DNA from: Rhytidiadelphus loreus
Taxonomy: Eukaryota; Streptophyta; Bryopsida; Hypnales; Hylocomiaceae
Reading direction: 5' to 3'
Assembly (NCBI GenBank): GCA_947034895.1
Contig: OX344765.1
Span: forward strand, 15,071,001-15,135,000
Length of the DNA stretch: 64,000 bases
Positions 1 through 9,457 of the stretch are shown here, in pieces; position 1 is the first letter of the stretch; the number at the start of each line of letters is the position of its first letter. The notes under the pieces are model-generated. The model was not told where the DNA came from, ran no database searches, and was given only the letters and a program-made list of their open reading frames with translations. The position numbers and the translations under genes are program-made.

Positions 1-80
1 TGTACGCTCTGAACATAGCTCTCCCTGCAGTTTAGCTCGAGTCGAGCTAAATTGTAGGGAGAGCTACGTTCAGAGCGTAT
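1..80. repeat. Long near-perfect inverted repeat (hairpin) with GCTCGAGTCGAGC core
   Basis: Centred on G41, bases 2-40 pair with 42-80. There is one true mismatch (A15/C67) and three G·T-type positions, so the arms are about 39 bp around a 1-nt centre. The core is the same AGCTCGA-G-TCGAGCT palindrome that recurs five times upstream of the DUF7869 gene at 9458. The structure may continue left of the window. Its function is unknown; a cruciform, transposon terminus or small-RNA source are all possible. Confidence 0.85.
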
Positions 81-700
81 AGGAAATGGAGTGAGTTGTA
101 ACGTTATTATGTTCTTGTCTGGAGATCTACAGTTTTTATGTTTAGGTCTTCTTTTAGTGCACTAGCATTCACTTCTAGTTGAACTTAGCAGTTTTGTTTT
201 AAGCCTAAAAATTTAGGGTTTAAGGACAGGAATCCAAAATCAAAGTTCTTTTATTCTTGTGCAGTCGGAAAACTCAAATTCTTCACAAAAAACCTGCTAC
301 TGCAACCCTTCAACTATAGAAACATGTGTATCTTTGTATACAAAATCATAACACATACAATTGGCAAATTTATGACACTTACCTGGGGAAAAAAGCTTGC
401 ACAATCTTCAACACCTTACTGTATACACAGCTAGATCCAAAATCTGTAGGTAATTGGACATTTGCAAAAGATCAGAACAATTATATGGAAGTTGACAATT
501 AGGTAATACTACAATTTTTTTAGGGTTACACATTTACAAGAACAGGATTCGTGAATTAGAAATCTAAAGAGCTGGTACATGAAATTTCTGAAGCTTCATA
601 TCATTAAAGAAATTGAATTTAAATGAAACAATGAACTAGAAGTTTCCTCACCTGTATGTCAAACTTGCAGGTGATTCAATTCTTGGTGTTTAGCCAAATC
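81..700. other. AT-rich gene-free stretch
   Basis: No convincing coding frame, RNA gene or repeat is visible between the edge hairpin and the tandem-repeat block that begins near 713. Confidence 0.5.
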
Positions 701-712
701 CTTAAAATCCAG

Positions 713-932
713 AGCATGATCCTTACGCCATGAAAGTCCTACTGCATCCCTAAAATGAGCACGATCCTTACGATCCAGAGCACGATCCTTACGCCATCAA
801 AGTCACGATTCCAGCAATACCTGAATAAAAAATTTCAAAATACATGATCCCAAATCACAGATTGCACGAGTGACGATTCCAACAATACCGAAAGAAAAAA
901 TTTCAGAACGTGCGATCCCAAATCAATAAGTG
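713..932. repeat. Short tandem duplications (GATCCTTACG units and a 74-bp unit)
   Basis: The word GATCCTTACG recurs three times between about 719 and 795. From about 803 a unit of roughly 74 bp (CGATTCCAGCAATACC, then an A-rich stretch, then GATCCCAAATCA) is present twice with divergence. No coding role is evident. Confidence 0.6.
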
Positions 933-1062
933 AAACCCGAATGTTGGTAAAGCACACTGCAAAAATTCATGGGACAAAGCCTACAATTCCTATCAGGAAA
1001 GCAGCGTTGAGAAGAAGGAGATGCCAAGAACTGAATCACCTGCCAAACCTGCTAAACACTAA

Positions 1063-1110
1063 CTTCAAACTAGAAGGTAACAGAACTTGAAACTAGAAGG
1101 TAACAGAACT
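1063..1110. repeat. 25-bp tandem duplication
   Basis: The unit AACTAGAAGGTAACAGAACT is repeated twice in direct succession inside the GC-richer block. Confidence 0.7.
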
Positions 1111-1372
1111 TACAACATTCAATTGACACTTTCTTGAACTGCATATTGATAGCCACGATCATCAGACCACGGAGCTCCACTTTCCTGAGGCCTGAAATTT
1201 GCACAGACTACGAATTAGCACATACAAGGAAGCTGAACAGGCCATGAAGCTCACAACGAAGCTTTCACTTCTTCAGAGACGCCTAGAACTGCAGCGATAG
1301 GAGACCTCACTCAGAGCAAATTCCGCCCAACAACTAACAAGCGAAACACTATCGAGGTGAACCCTAACGAGC

Positions 1373-1593
1373 TGAACCGTAACACAAACCTTGACAAGCT
1401 GAACCCTACGGCAATTTCGACAAACATGTGAGAAACCTGCCAAACCCTAACACAAACCTTGACAAGCTGAACCCTACGGCAATTTCGACAAACAGGTGAG
1501 AAACCTGCGAAACCCTAACACAAACCTTGACAAGCTGAATCCTACGGCAATTTTGCCATAGAGGTGAGAAACCTGCCAAACCCTAACGCACAC
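1373..1593. repeat. 68-bp tandem repeat, about three copies
   Basis: The motif ACACAAACCTTGACAAGCTG begins near 1381, 1449 and 1517, giving an exact 68-bp period. Each unit also holds CCTACGGCAATTT and GTGAGAAACCTGC. Copies differ by only a few bases, so the duplication is recent. Open frames through the block are by-products of the repeat. Confidence 0.85.
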
Positions 1594-1810
1594 TCTACAC
1601 GGAATTGCGCCAACATCCACAAGAACTCGTCACAGATGGATTGGGAAACCTCACACACGCTAACAAAATAATCAATTAAATCGATCCAATTACTGAAAAA
1701 TGCAAGAAATGAACGGAATTGGATTATCAACGCTGGATTGCAAAGAGAGTGACAAACCTGAAGGCAACACAAACGGATGCGCTGGAATGATGTTGAAGCT
1801 CAAACCGCAC

Positions 1811-1925
1811 CCGAAAACTAGCACGCGCCGACGCTGCAATCACGTCCGAAGATAGGACCGCATCCGGAAACTAGCGCGCCTCCACGCTGCAATCACGTCC
1901 GAAGATAAAACCGCACCCGGAAACT
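1811..1925. repeat. About 53-bp tandem duplication, GC-rich
   Basis: Two units share ACGCTGCAATCACGTCCGAA and flanking CCGGAAACTA/CCGAAAACTA. They lie in the GC-richest part of the left block. Confidence 0.75.
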
Positions 1926-2129
1926 ACTCAAACGAAGAACGCGCGTTGACGAGGTGGAAGCACGCTTGTCACACGTACAGAAACAGTCACTGCAAACGTA
2001 GATCCCACACGCCCTGTACTTGGAAACTTGCACGCGCAGAAGCAGTTGAAAATACACGGAAGAAAACAGCTGCGCACCAAACCCTAGCTTCCCGTATACT
2101 CCGTCGCCACATTGAGATCCTCATCCATA

Positions 2130-2262
2130 TACTGTGGTCTTCATCCAGATACCCGGCCCCTCCAATAATACCCGAAACTTGTCCCGAAACTCAGTCTGTG
2201 TCCCTGTACGTGGTCTTCATCTAGATATCCGGCCCCTCCCCTTTACCCGGGTCTTCATCCTA
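2130..2262. repeat. About 77-bp tandem duplication with a partial third unit
   Basis: GTGGTCTTCATCCAGATACC followed by GGCCCCTCC at 2132 recurs at 2209 (GTGGTCTTCATCTAGATATC), and GGTCTTCATCC appears again near 2250. Open frames crossing it show no recognisable protein. Confidence 0.65.
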
Positions 2263-2326
2263 ATAGGAATACCCTTTCATCTTACCGAAGACTCATGTTA
2301 TCCTAATTCAAAAACTTTGCTCATTA

Positions 2327-2737
2327 AGGTAGGAGGCTCTGAAAGCGTGCACTTAGGGGCTGGTTTGCCTTTTTCATGTCGTTTCTTGTATGGGATTATT
2401 TATAGTTCATTTTTCCAAAAAAGAAAAATAGATTTTGATTGTAACTGAAGTCGTTTTGTATTTTTTGAAGCATTGCTGAATTACTTATGAATTTTCAAAC
2501 AAGATGAGTCATAGGGCCCTATTTCTGACCATAGGTCTTCTATAAATCATTCACTTACAGCTTTTAGAGAGAAATGGAGAAAGCAAAGCAAATGATTGGC
2601 TCTTACAATAAATAACATTTTATTTATTGATCCATTCAATGACAGTAAAAGGTCCATTTGAAGACTACCTCAAGTCCATTACAGGTGAGCCTACATGAGC
2701 GGTTTAAATGACCCTCCAACATTAGAGCCTCCTACCT
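2327..2737. mobile_element. TA-target MITE, AGGTAG family, subfamily A copy 1
   Basis: The terminal inverted repeat AGGTAGGAGGCTCT is perfect over 14 bp at both ends and is flanked by TA (2325-2326 and 2738-2739). At 411 bp it is non-autonomous. Its interior is homologous in reverse orientation to 5526-5925; both contain GACCATAGGTCT beside a GAATTACTTAT segment. A TA duplication plus short TIR is the hallmark of Tc1/mariner-type (Stowaway-like) MITEs. The open frames in it are not genes. Confidence 0.85.
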
Positions 2738-2739
2738 TA

Positions 2740-4060
2740 TATACTCACCCATTATTGGTACCCTTCACTACTGTCATGTTTGGTTATCGAGGAAGAAATA
2801 CTAAAGAACTATTGTCATGTTTGTTTATCAAGGAAAAAATAATGAAGAAGTTTGTTTGCAACCACGAATACCACATAACTTCCTTTCCTAAACTAACAGT
2901 TTCTATTGATAATTGTGGTCAATTTTGTAGGTTGATATCACTTTATATCCAGAACCTCCTTCATGTGCAATTCCATGTTGAATGCATAGTTCCATTCCTT
3001 AATTTTTGACGAGGGATTGAAAATGAGTCATTTACTCTTCATTCTTTAAAGTACACAATAGTGCCATACAAATAATTCTTCTCTTTACCATGTGAATCTA
3101 TGACTTTTGAAATAGTGAAAACATTCATTTCTGTACTAACTTTGACCAATTAGAGAAGACCTCCCAATATGACAAAAACAAATTACAATAATTAATCATT
3201 GCACTTTCGCCCCACTAGGTAGAGATATCTTCTAACAACCTTTGGATTGAGAACATCTTTGTCTTTTTTGCTAGTGATGATGGTAATTATTTCTTTTCTT
3301 CATTGTTTAACATAGTGAATGTATTTCTAAGAAACTAGAACTAAGTATACATTATAGATCAAACAGTTCTATACAATGGTTCCCCCAAGACTAGATTAAA
3401 AGAAAAGCACAAATGCACTTCCATGCTATGTAGTAAAAGAAATTGTCATGAATTGCCCATAAAAATGGGCACTTGTTACTTGTTAGCTCATGATCTTGTA
3501 TAGAAAGCTAGAAACTACACTTCAATTAGTCATTTGTGTATGAAAAAATGTCCATATTGATGGTTACCTTAATTTTCCTTTAGGGTACACTTCTTCAAAG
3601 CCTTTTATTTGTAGAAATCTAAATATTTTCACAAATTTTGCTAAATCGTAAACATTGGTGACGTTTTATTAGATTTGAGTTTCTTGAACATTGTTTTGGG
3701 CTACTATCCAAACTTTACCTTTCAATAGATTCCCCAAGAAAACCCCTTTTCAAATATTATATATTTATTAAAGTAGAAGTATACTATTAATATACCTAAA
3801 AACAACTTCCAAAAATAAACAATCTTAGAAAATTAAAAATTAATAGCATGAAATTCATATATTTGGAAACGTACGTATTAGCCAAAAGAATTTTTTGGGA
3901 AATACGAATATTGGATGTAAAATGTAATGTAGAAGGAGCTTTTAATTTTTGCCTTCATATTTTTCATCTACAAATATAATGATGCATATGAATATAAGAA
4001 TGTGATTTAAAAGTTCTTGTTAGCACCTTCTTGTAGAAAGAAATTATAATTATTTTAAAT
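2740..4060. other. AT-rich gene-free stretch
   Basis: Short open frames exist (for example 2695-3009) but show no family resemblance, and their codons look like background AT-rich DNA. No RNA gene or further repeat was recognised. Confidence 0.5.
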
Positions 4061-4069
4061 TTTACTTGA

Positions 4070-4150
4070 TAGTAGAACTTTACATTTCTTATATTTAGAA
4101 CTTTACATTTTTTTATGTTTAGAACTTTACATTTTCTTATGTTTAGAATA
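4070..4150. repeat. About 29-bp AT-rich tandem repeat, three copies
   Basis: TTAGAACTTTACATTT alternates with TTATGT or TTATAT three times. The minus-strand open frame through it translates as a repetitive peptide and is not considered a gene. Confidence 0.75.
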
Positions 4151-4348
4151 TTAATCCATTTAGAAGTAAATGGATGAACTCTACATTTAAAAGATAAAGT
4201 ATGAGGTTCATAAAGAAACAATGAAATTTTGATTTTTAATTTTGAAGAGTTGTACTTCTTGAAATATTTTTCTATCAACTTTCATTTGATGAAATTAGAA
4301 TTTGCAAAATGACTACATGTTTTCCATATGTTTTAGATGAAAGTTTTA

Positions 4349-4575
4349 GATATGCCACATTTAACTACTTTTGGACTTTTGGAGTGTCTAGAATTAGTAA
4401 AAGATTCTTTGACAATTGTAGATTTTGTCTCCTAAGGTGTTATAAATCTAGGAATGATATAGATTTTGGATTGACAATGTACAATGAATTTAGATTTTAA
4501 GAGATCTATGACATGTGGAGATCTCCAGATGGATAAAGTCCAAAATTCCCCCCAAAGTCCAAAAGTAGTTAAATT
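4349..4575. repeat. Inverted repeat pair (TTAACTACTTTTGGACTT)
   Basis: The words ATTTAACTACTTTTGGACTT near 4358 and AGTCCAAAAGTAGTTAAAT near 4556 are reverse complements about 180 bp apart. They may be remnants of a foldback element; no target duplication was identified. Confidence 0.5.
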
Positions 4576-5200
4576 GTGCATAGATGCCTTTGGATCCTAC
4601 CCTCTACATGTTCATAGGTACCAAATTCTTGTATTGAATACACTTTGAGGTTACCGAAATCCTTTTTAAAATAAAGGTTTCATTCTAAGATTGAATTCTT
4701 TGGTAATTATAGGTAATTCCCTGTCTCTTTTTGGTGCTAACAAATGCAAAGTTTGGAAATTATTCAAAACTTACCTCCAAGAATGACTACCAAACCATTT
4801 TGCATTTCATGAGTTTCACAATGTGGATTTTTGTGATCTTTCACGAATCCAAGGTTCAATATTATTTTCGGTGGTTGTCTAGGGGAAAAAGAAATACCGT
4901 AAACTGTATGTGCTATTAGAACTCACATCTTTCAAACTTCTACATTTTTTCCCCATCAAAAAATGTTTTATATTTCATGACTTCTAGAATAATAGTTCTA
5001 TTAACTACAACAAAGGTTTCAGGCTAATTTTTTGGAATTTACTTTGTACAGGGGGTAAATGATAAAGTTTTTTGTTATTTTATATTTAATTTTCACATTA
5101 TTTCAAAGTCCTTCATTTTATTTTCCATTTCATTTTTTTTCAATGACTTTAGGAATTATACTTTTATAAACTACATTGGAACTTCCCTAATAAAAAAAAA
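4576..5200. other. AT-rich gene-free stretch
   Basis: Nothing recognisable; only short chance open frames. Confidence 0.45.
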
Positions 5201-5214
5201 TTCGAAATTTCTGT

Positions 5215-5398
5215 AGCACTTGAGGGTCCAATTGAAACCCTCCAGACTCACATGTGTAGTATTTAAGGCTCCAGTTGAGACACTTGGGACCCTCAGGTGT
5301 AGCACTTGGGGTCCCAGTTAAGACACTTGGGGCCCCTAGATGTAGCACTTGGGGTCCTAATTGAGACACTTGGGGCCCCAAGTGCTACACTTGGGGGT
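5215..5398. repeat. Degenerate minisatellite (CACTTGGGG units)
   Basis: About six diverged units of 30-35 bp contain GTAGCACTTGGGGTCC and TTGAGACACTTGGGG. The last units form a local palindrome around GGGGCCCCAAGTG. The minus-strand frame across it encodes a repetitive GPQVxxLG peptide, an artefact of the repeat. Confidence 0.8.
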
Positions 5399-5525
5399 CA
5401 TATGTTTTGATCAAAGGCCTTACAAAACCCACACATGCAGAGTCTGAAAAAAGATATGGCTTCACCAAAAATAGGCATTGTGGCATGCAGAAAGTGATAC
5501 ACAAAGTTCAAAAATATGACCTTTA

Positions 5526-5925
5526 AGGTAGTATGCTGTAAAAGCGCTCCCCTTCTTCAAACCGCTCCTATTTCGGGGTGAAAAATGGAAACCAATTGAT
5601 CCTTAAATGGACCACTATAACAATTGACTGCATCAAGAGAAAATTATTTTTCTATTGCAAGAGCCTTTGATTTCCACACATCTGTTTATAAACTGCAAGT
5701 GAACAGATTTTGGGAGACCTATGGTCACAAATAGGTGCCTATGCCCTGAATCTTTGAAAATTTATAAGTAATTCAAAAATACTTGGAAAAATACAAAACC
5801 ACTTGTGTTAGTTTCCACATCCATTTTTCTTTCTATGAAAAATGATCTAAAAATATCTCTGTCCACTTCAGCCTATGGAAAAGGCAGACCACCTCTTAAA
5901 TGGTCGCTTTTAGAGCATACTACCT
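5526..5925. mobile_element. TA-target MITE, AGGTAG family, subfamily A copy 2
   Basis: Left end AGGTAGTATGCTGTAAAAGC mirrors right end GCTTTTAGAGCATACTACCT with one mismatch. TA flanks at 5524-5525 and 5926-5927. It is 400 bp and its interior is homologous in reverse to 2327-2737. Short open frames immediately downstream (5900-6151) start inside the right end and are unlikely to be real. Confidence 0.88.
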
Positions 5926-5929
5926 TAGT

Positions 5930-7380
5930 CTTCCCACCCAACTTCTGCGGTTATGCCTTCTACGCGCCTTGAAGGAATCAAAATCAGACACATTACCTTC
6001 AAGAGACACAACGGCCACATTGCGATCACATCAGACCATCATCATCATTGGTTTTGTCAGGCATGCAACGCATTTTTTGTGTACTGCATCTATTATAAAC
6101 TCGCGGCCCCGCTTAGGCTTGAATATTTTTCTAATGGTTAACGTTGTATGAAAAAAATTAGCATGACTTATGTGTAGTTCTATACTATTGTAACTTAAAT
6201 CTTAACTTTATTTCCAACTTTATCTTTCTCACCCAAGAAAGTGTATTACTTAAAGAAGTTGGAGAAAATTAGAAAAATAATAGAAGAATCACTCAATCTT
6301 TCAAGTCATTCTAAGCATCTCATAATTTAGAGTATTACCCTACCAAAAAATAAATAATTTCTTTTAATTAAAAAAATGCAATGAATGCATAAAATTATAG
6401 TAAGAGCAATAACCTATTCATTTGTAAATGCATTAAATGAATCTCTATATCAAAGGCAAACAAGAATGAGTAGAATTTTTTTTGGTTCTATCAATAAATT
6501 GCACAAAAAGAAAATAAGGATAATAGCATGTTTATAAACCCTAGTAGAAATTGCTTTGCAAGTGGAACATGTTCATTCATTTTTCCATGTATATCATCAT
6601 AATCACTAATTTTATGGCTACTAAAATCACATTTTCTTATAGCTAACAATTGGAGTAAAAATAGAGAACAAATGAAAGTAATTTCTTCATTTTTTATTTC
6701 TTATTTTAAGTAGAATACACACAAAAGTAATTTTTGAATTCATCAATAGATGAAATTTATATTTCATCTGAAGCATAGAAGTATTTTGATCATATTTGAA
6801 ACTTTGCAAAAGCTGATTTCATCAACTAATGACTTTACTTAATGCTAGGAGCACTAATTTTTATAACTTAATGGAAACACGCATGTACTAAACTTTTTTT
6901 TATTTGTCAAGGAAAATTTGTTATTGCCTTTCAACTCTACAAGTATGTAGATCATTTGTAAAACTCAATCATGAGAATTTACCCTAAAGCCATTGTATTC
7001 AACAGTTCTTTACAACCATTTTAAATAATAGAGTAGTTGTTACAGTGTTTTAGTTAAGACAAAATAGACACAGAAGTTGTTAATTTTCTTGGAGGTTAAA
7101 TTCATATTCATATTGAAGCATTGAAGTAATTAGATCATTCTCAGCATTCACAATAAGTTATTCAAAGTAGCTACTGTATTTAGTACTTTGATCCAATTTA
7201 AATAGTAAAGTGTATGCTGCGTTTTATTCTTAGGTAAAAAATGTACACACTACGTATACATTTTTTAGGGGGTGGCATTTGGATTTTTTAGAAAGCTTGA
7301 TAGTGCTTAGATCATAAAAGAAACAATGAGGGGTCTCCTAATTTGCAAGAGTTTGATTTTATTTCCTTCAGATCCGGACA
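5930..7380. other. AT-rich gene-free stretch
   Basis: No supported gene. A small palindrome-like feature (AATGTACACA ... TATACATT) lies at about 7240-7265. Confidence 0.5.
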
Positions 7381-7382
7381 TT

Positions 7383-7432
7383 TAAACCCTAAACCCTAAA
7401 CCCTAAACCTTAAACCCTAAACCCTAAACCCT
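7383..7432. repeat. Interstitial telomeric repeat (CCCTAAA)n
   Basis: About seven tandem units of the Arabidopsis-type telomere heptamer, one with a single substitution (CCTTAAA). At this length it is more likely a break-repair or telomerase-inserted tract than a chromosome end. Confidence 0.95.
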
Positions 7433-8475
7433 ACAGAAAACAAGGAACTTAGTTACCATTGTAAATACAATTTTTTTTATTTAAAGTTGGATACAAAGAA
7501 GAACTTCCTTTCATTATTATATGTGGATGCCCATTTTTTTCGAGTGTGACGATGGATAAAACATTCCCGCCCCCTAGAAATAAGATAGCGTAGCCAATGA
7601 AAGTCCATCATTACTTGAAATAACCTACATCTCTTTTTTGGGGTTGAAACAGGAAAAACGCACGAAATAACAATCAGAGTGCAAATAGCCTTTGAACTTG
7701 TGATTTAGGAATCTAGCATTATTGATAAAAAGGCAAAATACCTGAATTGGAAAGAGTAGGTGAAGTTGACTTTTGCAAATGCTCTGCAGCCACAATAGTC
7801 CTCAAAAGTCAACAAGTAATCATGAGAGGAATCCCTCAGTAATAGACGAGGCCACAATTTTTGTGGCTAAATTAAATATTCCATGCCGTTTACTTTATGT
7901 ATAGTCTCCACTACTACCATGATTCCTGGGTTTTCAAAATTGAAAGGTATGTGGTTGAAAACGCGCGATGAATTGGCGCTCTTCTTTTCCCGCGCAGGAA
8001 GTTCCGTGCAAGTGAACGTCCCATTTGCAAACACCTCTTCCGACCTTACTCCTCATTTCTATCGACGTTGGTGTTCATTTGTATCTTGCGCAGCTCCTTA
8101 TTCGACTTGTGTCGTTACGCCGTCTGAAGTCTATGAGGAATTTGTTTATTGTATTGTTGTATTCTCCCCTCCTCTTCGAGAAAGCATTTGTTGCAAACAG
8201 TTTGTGGTTAGTCATTCAGACCTCTGCGTTCACTTTAATGTTGTCCATTCAATACAATGTACTCGTTGCGAGGCTTACACGTTACCAATCATTCCTTCCT
8301 TGTCAGTGACTTCTATAACGTGTTTTCTTATCTTCTGTGTATTAGATTATATCAGCAGTTGTAAATGTACAACTTCCGTCAAGCTCCATTTCGATAGTTT
8401 ATTGTACAAGGAAACTGTACCTGTGTTTGAGTGTTCCTTATTTGTCGCCGCAATTTACGGGTCATTGAATGGTCA

Positions 8476-8514
8476 ATTTCCGGACTCTTTACGAAGATCT
8501 CGAAGTCCGGAAAT
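8476..8514. repeat. 11-bp inverted repeat ATTTCCGGACT/AGTCCGGAAAT
   Basis: Stem bases 8476-8486 pair with 8504-8514, with a loop of 17 nt that itself centres on AGATCT. It sits just upstream of the GCTCGA palindrome series and could be another protein-binding site of the same leader. Confidence 0.7.
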
Positions 8515-8562
8515 CACGGAACGTTTTAGCTTCAACTATCTGTTTTGCATGAATTCATCGCA

Positions 8563-8585
8563 ATTCAGCTCGACTCGAGCTGAAT
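8563..8585. repeat. GCTCGA palindrome 1 of the DUF7869 upstream array
   Basis: ATTCAGCTCGA-C-TCGAGCTGAAT: 11-bp perfect arms around C8574. Confidence 0.85.
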
Positions 8586-8780
8586 CAACACAAAAGAGTC
8601 TCTTTCAGACTCACTCTATTGAAAATTAGCTAGCTTCAAGCTGAATGAAGATCAATGAGTAGGAATACTTTTATGAACGATTGATTCGAAATAAATTATA
8701 TTGGAATAATTTGACATATACATTCTAGGATATGGATTGAAATTATACATAATAATTTGAAATAAGGATATCTATATTTG

Positions 8781-8807
8781 CATTTTAGCTCGAATCGAGC
8801 TAAAATG
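8781..8807. repeat. GCTCGA palindrome 2 of the DUF7869 upstream array
   Basis: Perfect 13-bp arms around A8794; core TTTAGCTCGA-A-TCGAGCTAAA. Confidence 0.88.
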
Positions 8808-8945
8808 ATATATTAGATTCGTAACTTGCCTAAATAACAGTATTGCACAAATATACAAAGTATTTATCAAGATTTATCTCAAAATGTGATATGTCAGTCT
8901 TATTATGAGATTTGTACATGGACAAAGGTTTTACATTTAATATTG

Positions 8946-8972
8946 CAGTTCAGCTCCATTCGAGCTAAACTG
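8946..8972. repeat. GCTCGA palindrome 3 (degenerate) of the array
   Basis: Arms 8946-8958 and 8960-8972 around T8959, with two mismatches (positions 8951/8967 and 8957/8961). It is clearly a decayed version of the same core. Confidence 0.7.
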
Positions 8973-9154
8973 ACATATGAAGCACAGAATCACATTCTGT
9001 TTGAACGTCAAATTCAAACTAAACTGATAATGTGATATGTCAGGACTATTGTGCGCTCCTAGTTTTGTTCCAGAATCTTCGAGGGAATTATATTAAGAAA
9101 TCATGACATACAAAAATACAACAATGTAAATGATGATTTGGTTCATGGAATTGA

Positions 9155-9209
9155 AGCATCCAGCCCAGCAGTTTAGCTCGAGTCGAGCTGAACTGCTGGG
9201 TCGGATGTT
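9155..9209. repeat. GCTCGA palindrome 4, extended hairpin
   Basis: Centre G9182, arms of 27 bp with one mismatch (9162/9202) and three G·T-type positions. Inside the core the arms continue with CCCAGCAG/CTGCTGGG. The layout matches the 80-bp hairpin at the window start, although the outer arm sequence differs. Confidence 0.88.
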
Positions 9210-9370
9210 GGCATTTCTCATAACATTTTCTTCTTGTTTACTATTGCCTACTGCCCTATACTTTATGTTGTGCCCTTTAGGATTATTATATATAGTAGTA
9301 GTCATCACGATATGAAATCATGTGATATATTAGTTCTTCTCAGTATTTCAATATTCTTTCGATGTTAAAT

Positions 9371-9389
9371 TCAGCTCGAGTCGAGCTGA
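9371..9389. repeat. GCTCGA palindrome 5 of the array
   Basis: TCAGCTCGA-G-TCGAGCTGA, perfect 9-bp arms around G9380, lying 78 bp before the DUF7869 start codon. Confidence 0.85.
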
Positions 9390-9457
9390 TATGCGGCTAC
9401 ATTAATTTGTGACTATTATACTTATTCTGTATATCTATCTCGTAATGAATAGGTACC

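Larger units (their letters stand above)
7883..8629 (+). other. Long open frame of doubtful coding status upstream of the DUF7869 gene
   Basis: An ATG-initiated frame of 248 codons stays open in a GC-richer tract just before the palindrome array. The translation is rich in Cys, Ser, Phe and Val and matches no family I recognise; it has hydrophobic stretches but no clear domain. The + strand here is pyrimidine-rich, which depletes stop codons in every frame, and a second + frame is open over 8025-8309. It may be leader or intron of the transposase-like gene, a decayed second ORF of the same element, or chance. It ends inside the first palindrome. Confidence 0.25.

Noticed and set aside
5187..5381. 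Repetitive GPQVxxLG peptide frame
   Set aside because: It is an artefact of the CACTTGGGG minisatellite.
7883..8629. Calling the 248-codon frame a gene
   Set aside because: No family match, and pyrimidine bias on this strand explains much of the openness; kept only as an uncertain feature.
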